Counted from the first letter of the stretch, positions 1-6,105 are shown. The stretch: DNA of 9,956 nucleotides from Candidatus Bipolaricaulota bacterium (GCA_023132545.1 JAGLYB010000030.1:1-9956), one strand, 5' to 3'. The notes: a model not told the origin generated them from the letters alone. Program-made: numbers and translations.

Positions 1-980
1 CTACGAATGACTTCGGCCAAGGCGCGGATGTAGCCCACGAATTGGCCCGACGCGAAGACGATGCCCTCTCCGAAACCGGCATGGCGAGTGACCACGCCGA
101 GATGTGAGAACGAAACCCCTGTGAAGAAATCGCCAGCGACTTGCTCCGTCATTGGCAATTCAATTGTCATCTCAACGTCATCCCTTACGTACGAGATGAC
201 GAATGTCGAATGCTCTGTAGTCTCCTCAAGTGCGGCCAGAAGCGAGCCAAGGGTGCTATCGAGGGCTTGAGCATTGATTGCAGAGATGCGGTCTTTGGCG
301 CGCAACCCGCTTACGCCGAGCAAGGATGCGGAAGCGACATGATCGAGTTGAGTTGTATACGCAGCATCCAGGAAGTACGCGCCTACGACAAACCTCTTCT
401 CATCAGCGAGATACTCAGGTTGGATGGACACCGTCAGAGGAGTGCCTTCTCGTAGGATGTCCATTGCGACCGGAGCTCCCTCTGAGCGTTGAATTGCCGA
501 GGTGATGTTGCTTAGCGTAAACGCCTTTTGGCCGTCGATCGCCAAGATCTGATCTGCGAATTGAAGGGACTCTGCTGCCGGCGTATTGGGGAGGACTCCA
601 CTCACCTGCAGGATCGGGAACGACATGGACCAAATGACAATCAGCGTGATCAGAAAGGCCAGCAGAAGGTTGGCTGACGGGCCGGCCAGGCTGATGAGGA
701 CGCGGGCGTAGGGTGGCTTGCTGTAGAGTACGCGGTCGTGTGGAATGGTTTCGTCGTCTTCCAGGCTATCTTCTCCCGCCATCTTGACGTATCCGCCGAA
801 AGGGATAAGGCGTAGCGAATAACGGGTTTCTTTGCCTTGGACAGCGAACAACTTGGGGCCGAATCCGATGGCGAATTCCTTGACATAAACCCCGAATGCC
901 TTGGCCATGAAGAAATGTCCGGCCTCGTGCAGGCCGACAAGCACCATAATGGAAGCTGCAAAAACAAGAAACGAAATCAT
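1..980 (-). CDS. rseP: RseP-family site-2 zinc metalloprotease (M50), C-terminus missing at left edge
   Basis: Intramembrane protease of the RseP/site-2 family, which in characterised bacteria cleaves membrane-bound anti-sigma factors and remnant signal peptides. The 326 visible residues start with a hydrophobic helix carrying the zinc motif HEAGH (residues 18-22). Family blocks follow: GFGPKL (39-44), IPFGGYVKMAGED (59-71) and AGPSAN (99-104) entering a second membrane helix (about 104-121). Two PDZ-like modules come next, at about 125-190 (VSGVLPNTPAAES) and 215-285 (GVSGLRAKDRISAI). The start of the C-terminal membrane region is visible. The second metal-binding motif (LDG type) would lie beyond the window, so activity cannot be confirmed. 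The ATG at 980 overlaps the tilS stop (ATGA, 977-980), and an AAGGGAG Shine-Dalgarno lies 4 nt upstream inside tilS, which points to translational coupling. The order tilS-rseP differs from the frequent dxr-rseP order. Family assignment is secure; the physiological substrate is unknown. Confidence 0.93.
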   Translation of the reverse strand, partial: MISFLVFAASIMVLVGLHEAGHFFMAKAFGVYVKEFAIGFGPKLFAVQGKETRYSLRLIPFGGYVKMAGEDSLEDDETIPHDRVLYSKPPYARVLISLAGPSANLLLAFLITLIVIWSMSFPILQVSGVLPNTPAAESLQFADQILAIDGQKAFTLSNITSAIQRSEGAPVAMDILREGTPLTVSIQPEYLADEKRFVVGAYFLDAAYTTQLDHVASASLLGVSGLRAKDRISAINAQALDSTLGSLLAALEETTEHSTFVISYVRDDVEMTIELPMTEQVAGDFFTGVSFSHLGVVTRHAGFGEGIVFASGQFVGYIRALAEVIR

Positions 981-2365
981 CCGACTCCCTTCATCCTCAT
1001 CACCAACACCCGCTGTGTTTGACTAGATAGCTTAACGGTATCCGATAATCGAATCCCGACAACCCAGATGATACTACGACTGTCACAAAGCAGGGGAATG
1101 CTGTCTCGGTCGAAATGCGGCGTGTGCTCGTTCATCAGAAAGTCCTTGAGCTTGATCTCTTGACCCAGTCCCAGCGGCGTGAAGCGATCGCCCTGTTGAC
1201 GTGTCCTCAGACACAGCGGAAAGGTGACACGATCTGCGTCGGCAACCTCGATCCATCGGTCCGATCGAATCGACTGTAACTCCACATCCGCCATTGGAAC
1301 GATTTTTAGTTCCAGGGACGACTTGCCGTTCGGAAACTGTGTCTCTCCCAGATCAACAGTTACTTCCCAGGATGACGCTGGTGCAGGAGGAGTGCATGAG
1401 AATACGAGGGCGTCACCCTGCATTCTGACATGAAGCCCCGGTAGCGATAGGTCGCCGTGTGCTTGGCGGCCGGTAATGAGGCTACGAAGTGCCTCGATGT
1501 GGGTGAATTCGATTCCATCCAAATTTCCACGGACCCGTCGAACGCCTTCTCGAAGGATCAACCGAAGAACGGGATCCGGGAGTGAAGCAAGTTTGCTTCT
1601 GCACAGACCGGCAGCCGAATTTCCGGGTTCGATTTGCAACTGCAGCATCCTCTCTGTCACAAGAAACGCCACAGCTTCATCGAGATCGGTCAGGAGATCG
1701 GCATTGCGACTCAACGCCTCGATAATTCGTGGATTGAGCGTTCGAAGCTCGGGCAAGACGTGATGCCGGATGCGATTCCGAGTGTAAGTGAGGTCGGAAT
1801 TGGTTGCATCTTCTCGCCACGTAAGCACTCGCTCGATGGCATAAGCATGAACGTCGGACCGTGATGTGCGGATCAGCGGACGAATGAATGGGATGCGAAC
1901 GGGGGGGATTCCCCTCAGTCCGCTGTGGCCGGCTCCCCGCGCCAAGTGGTAGAGAATCGTCTCCGCGTGATCGTCCAGGGTGTGGCCAGAAGCAATACGA
2001 CTTGCGCCGGCTTTCGCAGCCAGTGTCTCTAGCGCAGCCAACCTCGCATGGCGGGCCGCCCCCTCTCGACCGTGGGATTGCCCTCGTTTCATATCGGAGT
2101 GGGTCAAGATATGTTGAGCAATCGGCAGCCCGTAGCCATCGGCTACGCTGTGAACGAAGGCCGCATCTTGAGTTGAAGCCGCTCCACGCAAGCCATGATC
2201 AATGTGTCCGACAATGATGTCAAACGACAGCTCGTCCGAGAGGTGAACCAGCACATCGAGCAGGACAATGGAGTCGAGTCCGCCGGATACGGCAACAAGA
2301 ACGCTCTCCCCACTCGGGATCATCGAAAGATCATGGATAAGTTGTTTGACTGATTCCATCAGCAT
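977..2365 (-). CDS. tilS: tRNA(Ile)-lysidine synthase TilS
   Basis: TilS ligates lysine to C34 of the CAU-anticodon tRNA-Ile using ATP, so that the tRNA reads AUA codons and accepts isoleucine; it is a cytosolic, usually essential enzyme. From the ATG at 2365 the protein is 462 aa, a normal length. The PP-loop SGGLDS is at residues 27-32, followed by GHIDHGLRG (53-61), REGAARHAR (100-108), GHTLDDHAETI (127-137) and the TRNRIRHHVLP segment (195-205). The C-terminal TilS domain is present, with RTRQQGDRFTPLG and KLKDFL blocks. An in-frame extension to 2542 exists but would overlap the divergent neighbour and has no family similarity, so I reject it. ATG 2359 is an alternative start. No Shine-Dalgarno is visible before either ATG. 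The stop overlaps the rseP start by ATGA. Confidence 0.95.
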   Translation of the reverse strand: MLMESVKQLIHDLSMIPSGESVLVAVSGGLDSIVLLDVLVHLSDELSFDIIVGHIDHGLRGAASTQDAAFVHSVADGYGLPIAQHILTHSDMKRGQSHGREGAARHARLAALETLAAKAGASRIASGHTLDDHAETILYHLARGAGHSGLRGIPPVRIPFIRPLIRTSRSDVHAYAIERVLTWREDATNSDLTYTRNRIRHHVLPELRTLNPRIIEALSRNADLLTDLDEAVAFLVTERMLQLQIEPGNSAAGLCRSKLASLPDPVLRLILREGVRRVRGNLDGIEFTHIEALRSLITGRQAHGDLSLPGLHVRMQGDALVFSCTPPAPASSWEVTVDLGETQFPNGKSSLELKIVPMADVELQSIRSDRWIEVADADRVTFPLCLRTRQQGDRFTPLGLGQEIKLKDFLMNEHTPHFDRDSIPLLCDSRSIIWVVGIRLSDTVKLSSQTQRVLVMRMKGVG

Positions 2366-2444
2366 GGCGGATCGATTGTGTCCAGATCGAAATCCGAATG
2401 CAATGCTTGGAGAGGTCGTCCGTTGGCTGTAAGCTCCCTGCATC
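2366..2444. promoter_or_regulatory. Divergent intergenic gap with weak back-to-back promoter candidates
   Basis: This 79-bp gap separates the divergent tilS and the exported-protein gene, so it should hold both promoters. On the minus strand TTGCAT (2403-2398) and CACAAT (2380-2375) are 17 bp apart; transcription from there would begin about 3 nt before the tilS ATG at 2365. On the plus strand TTGTGT (2376-2381) and TGCAAT (2399-2404) are also 17 bp apart, giving a leader of about 34 nt. The -10 boxes match the consensus at only 4 of 6 positions and the -35 boxes at about half, so these are candidates rather than calls. The two candidates occupy the same 30 bp. Neither downstream gene has a good ribosome binding site. 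Confidence 0.3.
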
Positions 2445-3023
2445 ATGAAAGATCCGTTTTCGATTTGGCTTGCCGTTCTCGTGCTACTGGCAATCGGCGG
2501 GACCGCATGTGCCGAAGGCTTGGAGCCAATTATTGCTGCCAAGCTACTGGCGGCAATGCCGATTATGGAGCGAGGAATGACGCAGGGTGTACTGATGACT
2601 ACAACAACTGGCTTTCAGCTGTCCGTGAGCCGAGTGATTATGTCTCACATTCTGGTTCGTGGGACCGCGGGCACAACAAGCGACTCGTTCAACCTCTGTG
2701 CGCGCCTGTTGGCGCCGCTGGAGCTTGCACCCGCCTTTCTTGCTGTTGAGCTGGATTCGAAACGGGTGACGGGCCTGATGACTCTGTTCTTTGGTCCTGT
2801 CGCCATTGATTTGGGTCGCACATGGTTTGACCCGGCGCGTTGGGCATGGATCCAGTTTGTCGTTCATCCCCGATTGACGATGGTCATCGGCGGGATTCAG
2901 CATTCAGAGAGAATCGAGCCTAAAGTTGGATGGAGAGTATTTCCGACTAGTTCAGCGCAATGGGAAGTCGGGATGATGTTCGGGCGAGATGGGATCAGAC
3001 TTTCGTTCGGAGGAACACTATGA
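2445..3023 (+). CDS. Exported protein of unknown function, beta-strand-rich (192 aa)
   Basis: I do not recognise this family. Residues 1-23 form a signal peptide: Lys2, a hydrophobic core at about 7-19, and a likely cleavage after Ala-Cys-Ala (23|24). Cys22 is not preceded by a proper lipobox (Gly at -3), so signal peptidase I processing is favoured. From about residue 45 the protein is a series of short, amphipathic, strand-like segments with aromatic residues, separated by turns (for example residues 109-124, 134-149, 160-180). This resembles a small beta-barrel or beta-sandwich of the outer membrane or periplasm; I infer this from pattern only. The start is fixed by an in-frame stop at 2430-2432 and the fit of the signal peptide, although no Shine-Dalgarno is seen. 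Its stop overlaps the next gene's ATG (ATGA, 3020-3023), implying co-expression with the exported metallophosphoesterase. Confidence 0.75.
   Translation: MKDPFSIWLAVLVLLAIGGTACAEGLEPIIAAKLLAAMPIMERGMTQGVLMTTTTGFQLSVSRVIMSHILVRGTAGTTSDSFNLCARLLAPLELAPAFLAVELDSKRVTGLMTLFFGPVAIDLGRTWFDPARWAWIQFVVHPRLTMVIGGIQHSERIEPKVGWRVFPTSSAQWEVGMMFGRDGIRLSFGGTL
3009..3022 (+). promoter_or_regulatory. Ribosome binding site and ATGA overlap for the metallophosphoesterase
   Basis: GGAGGAA at 3009-3015 lies inside the last codons of the upstream gene. It is spaced 6 nt (from the end of GGAGG) from ATG 3020, and 9 nt from the adjacent in-frame ATG 3023. It rules out the upstream in-frame ATG at 2960, which has no such site and would bury the signal peptide. 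The ATG at 3020 overlaps the upstream TGA (3021-3023). Confidence 0.75.
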
Positions 3024-3910
3024 TGCGTAGTGCCCTGCTGGCAATTCTGCTTGTCACAGTTATCTGTGCGTCTGCTGCCGCCTTTCCGATAACGGTCTTA
3101 TACACCAATGATCTGCATGTGCGATTGGATCGCTTTGATTCGCTCGCGAAAAGTATCGCCGCCGAGCGTGAAGTTGGAACTCCCGTTTTGTTGTTTGACG
3201 CTGGGGACGCTTGGCAGGATCATCGTCAACCGATCACCAATGTTTGGGGCTTTCGTGAAACACTTACCTGGATGAACGAACTGTCCTATTCGGCCATGGC
3301 TCTAGGGAATCATGATGCCTATTGGGGGGCAAACAGGCTGTCTCAGCTGGTCTCAGAAGCGGAGTTCCCGGTCCTGTGTGCGAATTGGGTGCCTGTCTCA
3401 GATGTAGACTTAGGGCTGGAAGCATCGACGATTCTTCAAATGGGAGACGCGTCAGCTCTCGTGGTCGGGCTGATTACACCGGAGTTCTTGCCGGTTCCCG
3501 CCTATCCGCAGTTGCGATACCGCGATCCGATTGACTCACTTCGCGAGCAGTTGTTTCTCCATGAAGGGACGTTCGATTTCGTGTTTGTAGTGGGGCATAT
3601 CTCACTTGACAACGCCTGTATGATGGCTCGACAAGTCCCGGAGATTGATCTGTTCATCTCTGGTCATTCGCACCAGCGAACCGAGGAACCGATTCGGGAA
3701 GGCGACACATTGATTGTGCAATCCGGCCAATTCGGTCAAGCATTGGGCCGGCTGCGGCTGGATGTTGATATCAGTACGGGCGGAATTGAGGTGTTGTCCA
3801 ATGACTTGATTCCAACAGTAAAGACCCCCGCCCAGATTCGTGCGGGGGTCCGGAAATACCTTTCCGTATTAACGGTGATCACACTGGCGATCGCCGTGTG
3901 GTTGCTCTAG
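3020..3910 (+). CDS. Exported 5'-nucleotidase-type metallophosphoesterase, catalytic domain only, with C-terminal membrane anchor
   Basis: Calcineurin-like phosphoesterase of the UshA/5'-nucleotidase N-terminal domain type, predicted to hydrolyse a phosphomonoester or nucleotide outside the cytoplasm. A signal peptide covers residues 1-21. The dinuclear-metal motifs are all present in order: TNDLH (Asp31, His33), DAGD (Asp63), GNHD (96-99), VGH (His193) and SGHSH (His216, His218). The FPVLCAN segment (116-122) also matches the family. At 296 aa it lacks the separate substrate-specificity domain of UshA-type enzymes, which usually exceed 500 aa, so the substrate is open. The last 15-17 residues are a hydrophobic segment ending at the stop, suggesting a C-terminal membrane anchor; with a cleaved signal peptide the catalytic domain would sit outside the inner membrane. 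It is coupled to the exported protein upstream and ends tail-to-tail with the minus-strand gene, the two stops sharing CTAG 3907-3910. Confidence 0.85.
   Translation: MMRSALLAILLVTVICASAAAFPITVLYTNDLHVRLDRFDSLAKSIAAEREVGTPVLLFDAGDAWQDHRQPITNVWGFRETLTWMNELSYSAMALGNHDAYWGANRLSQLVSEAEFPVLCANWVPVSDVDLGLEASTILQMGDASALVVGLITPEFLPVPAYPQLRYRDPIDSLREQLFLHEGTFDFVFVVGHISLDNACMMARQVPEIDLFISGHSHQRTEEPIREGDTLIVQSGQFGQALGRLRLDVDISTGGIEVLSNDLIPTVKTPAQIRAGVRKYLSVLTVITLAIAVWLL
3814..3850 (-). terminator. Probable Rho-independent terminator of the yebC operon, inside the opposing coding sequence
   Basis: GACCCCCGC (3823-3831) and GCGGGGGTC (3842-3850) form a perfect 9-bp, very GC-rich stem with a 10-nt loop. 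Read on the minus strand, the stem is followed at once by TTTACTGTT (3822-3814), a moderate T tract. The minus-strand gene ending at 3907 is 57 nt away. On the plus strand no T run follows; instead a second small hairpin (CGGAAA/TTTCCG, 3851-3866) does. The hairpin therefore fits as a terminator for the minus-strand operon while encoding residues near the C-terminus of the phosphoesterase. Confidence 0.55.
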
Positions 3911-4278
3911 AAACTAACTGCGAACCCGATCCCGTTGTCGACGAATCCAAATCGGAATCCCTGTGCTTTGGCTACGTCATAGGCATCGAAGCCGCTGTAC
4001 AAGGACCAGCCGAGGTGAAGCAATCCGACAACTGGGTACGAGTAATAGTAGGGGATCGGAAGCAATGCGGCGGCGTAATAACCTCCGACATTCAGCGCTA
4101 CGGCAATTCCGAAGTGCAGGATAGCTCTATCCATCTCATCATTGATGAGCTGTCCCAACCCAGGAATCACGAACGATGCCAACCCGGGAATCCAGGCGTC
4201 GTTTGATTCGGCTACAGCACCCACTGTGCTCACCAATAGAATCACTCCAACACACAATGCTACGATAAACTTTCGCAT
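3907..4278 (-). CDS. Small exported/membrane protein with PGLGQ motif (123 aa), unknown function
   Basis: Residues 1-23 form a signal peptide ending in Ala-Val-Ala. Next comes SFVIPGLGQLINDEMDRAI (35-53), a pattern shared by small TM2/DUF5683-like membrane proteins in which a PGxGQ turn precedes a hairpin of membrane helices. Two hydrophobic segments follow at about 52-75 and 82-98, then a short tail ending in Phe. No catalytic motif is visible and the function is unknown; the family link is by motif only. The start is supported by an ideal Shine-Dalgarno (AAGGAGG, 4290-4284, 5-nt spacer). It lies 24 nt downstream of yebC on the same strand and is probably co-transcribed with it, but has its own strong ribosome binding site. 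Its stop overlaps the stop of the convergent phosphoesterase gene at CTAG. Confidence 0.78.
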   Translation of the reverse strand: MRKFIVALCVGVILLVSTVGAVAESNDAWIPGLASFVIPGLGQLINDEMDRAILHFGIAVALNVGGYYAAALLPIPYYYSYPVVGLLHLGWSLYSGFDAYDVAKAQGFRFGFVDNGIGFAVSF

Positions 4279-4290
4279 CCCAACCTCCTT
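4279..4290 (-). promoter_or_regulatory. Strong Shine-Dalgarno of the PGLGQ protein
   Basis: AAGGAGG (4290-4284 on the minus strand) with a 5-nt spacer to ATG 4278, sitting in the 24-nt gap after the yebC stop. It is one of the two best ribosome binding sites in the window and fixes the start. Confidence 0.8.
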
Positions 4291-4302
4291 GGGTCTTCCT
4301 TG

Positions 4303-5070
4303 CTACGATTCGCCTTCAGCTTCGAGCTTCTCGAAATACTCGTCATCGATATCGAAATTGGCGAAAACTTCTTGAACGTCCTCATGCTCGTCGAGCATAT
4401 TCACGATCTTGAGAACCTTGTTGGCAGCGGCTCCTTCAACATGCACCGTGCTCTTGGGGATCATGGTTGCTTCGGCGCGAATGGGCGTGATGCCCTGGTC
4501 TTTGACCGCCTGCACCAGTGCTGGCAAGTCTGCAGGTGTGCAGGTCGCCTCAATGATACTATCTTGATCGTCGATGTCATCGGCACCTGCCTCAATGAGG
4601 GCGATTTCGAGTTCATCGCGATTGACTTCATCAGGTAGATCGGCGAGCACAACAATGCCCTTGCGATCGAACAACCAAGCCACGCTGCCTACTGCAGCCA
4701 TGCTGCCACCGTTCTTGCTAAAGATGTGGCGGATATCTGCGGCGGCCCGGTTCTTGTTATCGGTAACCGATCGAACGAGTACAGCCACACCGTCATTAGC
4801 ATAACCTTCGTAGGTTATTTCCTCGTAGGTAACGCCTTCCAACTCCCCAGTGGCTCGTTTGATGGCTCGCTCGATGTTGTCCTTTGGGAGGTTGGCTGCC
4901 TTGGCTCGATCCAGGGCCTGTGCCAATCCAGGATTATTCTCGGGATTCGGATCCCCGTTGCGTGCCTGAATTGTGATCTCCTTGATCAACTTCCCAAACC
5001 TGCTGGAGCGCTTCTTATCTTGGCGCTCCTTGCGGTACTTGATGTTTGCCCATTTAGAATGTCCGGCCAT
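4303..5070 (-). CDS. yebC: YebC/PmpR/TACO1-family protein
   Basis: Near-universal cytosolic protein, historically annotated as a transcriptional regulator (PmpR). Its mitochondrial homologue TACO1, and recent work on bacterial members, point to a role in translation, relieving ribosome stalling at proline-rich stretches. All family hallmarks are present in 255 aa: the N-terminal MAGHSKWANIKYRKERQDKK block (1-20), a FGKLIKEI helix, NPGLAQALDRAKAANLPKDNI (46-66) and the segment YEGYANDGVAVLV. The SKNGGSMAAVGSVAWLFDRKG stretch and the acidic C-terminal region (NMLDEHEDVQEVFANFDID) follow. Length is normal. The ribosome binding site is modest (GGGGA about 5 nt upstream). A good promoter candidate lies about 40 nt upstream. 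The gene leads an apparent two-gene unit with the PGLGQ membrane protein; it is not next to ruvC as in many genomes. Confidence 0.96.
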   Translation of the reverse strand: MAGHSKWANIKYRKERQDKKRSSRFGKLIKEITIQARNGDPNPENNPGLAQALDRAKAANLPKDNIERAIKRATGELEGVTYEEITYEGYANDGVAVLVRSVTDNKNRAAADIRHIFSKNGGSMAAVGSVAWLFDRKGIVVLADLPDEVNRDELEIALIEAGADDIDDQDSIIEATCTPADLPALVQAVKDQGITPIRAEATMIPKSTVHVEGAAANKVLKIVNMLDEHEDVQEVFANFDIDDEYFEKLEAEGES

Positions 5071-5109
5071 TCGCTTCCCCCAAGTCGTTCGTCAGTTCAA
5101 TGTGCCCTC

Positions 5110-5138
5110 ATGATAGCAAACCCATTTCAGTAGGGCAA
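5110..5138 (-). promoter_or_regulatory. Sigma70-type promoter candidate for yebC
   Basis: On the minus strand TTGCCC (5138-5133; 4 of 6 consensus) and TATCAT (5115-5110; 5 of 6 consensus) are separated by exactly 17 bp. Initiation about 7 nt downstream would give a leader of roughly 33 nt before ATG 5070, a normal arrangement. It lies in the divergent gap shared with the lipoprotein gene. Confidence 0.55.
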
Positions 5139-5230
5139 ACTGGACGTTCCGACCGGAGGACTCTTCGTAGACCGGGTTCCGTAACCGCTGCTGAGAGGAG
5201 GGCATGAGATTTCCGCGCGGGATCGACTAT

Positions 5231-5259
5231 TTGACACAGTTCGAGTTCTTCGGCAGAGT
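5231..5259 (+). promoter_or_regulatory. Possible promoter for the lipoprotein gene (perfect -35, poor -10)
   Basis: TTGACA at 5231-5236 is a perfect -35 hexamer, 56 nt upstream of the chosen start. At 17-bp spacing the -10 would be CAGAGT (5254-5259), matching only 3 of 6 positions. No better -10 lies within 16-18 bp. The site may be weak, activator-dependent, or coincidental. Confidence 0.35.
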
Positions 5260-5292
5260 TGTGGTAATCTGCACATGAATGAGGGGGAGATT

Positions 5293-5898
5293 ATGAAACG
5301 AACATTCCGCGTGTTGCTGGCCATAGGCCTTGTGGTTCCAATGATCTTGCTAAGTGGCTGTCTGTTCAATATGTTCCAGACCGCCAAGATGATTCAATCA
5401 GGCGACGTATCGGTTCTGATCGGTTCGGGACTCATGGACCTATCGATTGACGAAGATCCGGCATGGGCACTGACCCCGCAAGCTCGATTGAATTTCGGCC
5501 TATCCGATACTATCAATCTTGGACTTCATACGGGAGCTCTGATATCGCTATCTACGGGAGAGCCTAGCTGGATGGGGATTGCCGGTGATCTGAAATTTTC
5601 CGTCGTGAATGATCCGGAGTCGATCTCACTAGCCCTGGGATTCGGCGGTGGATATGGCGTTCACTTTCTCAATTGGGGAGTCTTTGGTGAGATCTATCTT
5701 GATCTGAACGTCTTCCCTCTCTTCTTCGCCTATCAGCCGACGATTCCTCTCGATGGCGATGGAATTGTGGTGTGGCATGACGTGGCAATCGGCTTGGCGC
5801 TGGAGTTGTCCGAAAAGGCTCGGCTGCTTATCCAGGTTGACACACGAAATCTAGCATTTCTGATCAGCTACGGCATCGGATTTGAGATCGTTTTCTAG
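5293..5898 (+). CDS. Lipoprotein with beta-barrel-like body (201 aa), unknown function
   Basis: Starting at ATG 5293 the protein has a basic N-region (Lys2, Arg3, Arg6), a hydrophobic core and the lipobox LSGC (20-23), so Cys23 should be lipidated and the protein attached to a membrane. The remaining residues alternate hydrophobic and polar in strand-like segments (about 60-80, 88-103, 108-122, 126-148, 163-177, 183-201), with many Gly and aromatic residues, and end in ...GFEIVF with a C-terminal Phe. That ending and pattern resemble outer-membrane beta-barrel proteins; this is an inference. I do not recognise the family. ATG 5293 is preferred over ATG 5275 because AGGGGG (5282-5287) precedes it by 5 nt, while 5275 has no ribosome binding site. 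The gene is monocistronic, divergent from yebC and convergent with mutY. Confidence 0.8.
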   Translation: MKRTFRVLLAIGLVVPMILLSGCLFNMFQTAKMIQSGDVSVLIGSGLMDLSIDEDPAWALTPQARLNFGLSDTINLGLHTGALISLSTGEPSWMGIAGDLKFSVVNDPESISLALGFGGGYGVHFLNWGVFGEIYLDLNVFPLFFAYQPTIPLDGDGIVVWHDVAIGLALELSEKARLLIQVDTRNLAFLISYGIGFEIVF

Positions 5899-5930
5899 CA
5901 TCCGAAAAGCTCGACAAGCAAGACGCATAA

Positions 5931-5999
5931 CCGCAGAGGCGGCGAACTGCCTGTGAAACATGCAGTTCGTTGGAGTTTGGCAAGGGACTGCCAGACTCT
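5931..5999. other. Cluster of three adjacent hairpins downstream of the lipoprotein gene
   Basis: Three inverted repeats follow one another almost without spacer. CCGC/GCGG has an AGAG loop (5931-5942). CGAACTGC/GCAGTTCG (5943-5950, 5962-5969) is a perfect 8-bp stem whose loop contains a further TGT/ACA pairing. GAGTTTGGCA/TGCCAGACTC (5973-5982, 5989-5998) is a 10-bp stem with one G-T wobble and a 6-nt loop. No T run of terminator quality follows on either strand. The cluster lies between the stops of two convergent genes (5898 and 6106). It could be a structured 3' end, a Rho-type or unusual terminator region, a repeat element or a small RNA. Confidence 0.5.
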
Positions 6000-6105
6000 T
6001 GCTAGAGGGGTTTCGAAGGCGAATCCATCTATTCGGCTACGTTGCTGTTGCGTTATCCAAAGGAATCCAGCGGATTGTTTTGCAGATGGAAATCAGGTTG
6101 TGATC

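Noticed and set aside
415..967. Minus-strand frames at 415-633 and 650-967
   Set aside because: They are out-of-frame readings of the rseP coding sequence, whose correct frame shows HEAGH, PDZ and other family motifs throughout.
2366..2542. N-terminal extension of tilS to an ATG at 2542
   Set aside because: It adds 59 residues without TilS similarity and overlaps the divergent exported-protein gene and both promoters; the PP-loop spacing fits the 2365 start.
2960..3019. ATG 2960 as start of the phosphoesterase
   Set aside because: It would place 20 charged residues before the signal peptide, overlap the upstream gene widely and ignore the GGAGG at 3009-3013.
5275..5292. ATG 5275 as start of the lipoprotein
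   Set aside because: No ribosome binding site precedes it; ATG 5293 has a purine-rich site at proper spacing and gives a standard lipoprotein signal peptide.
5071..5292. Riboswitch or tRNA in the yebC-lipoprotein gap
   Set aside because: Only short stems (such as GGTT/AACC near 5175-5186) were found, with no conserved riboswitch core or tRNA-type T-arm motif.
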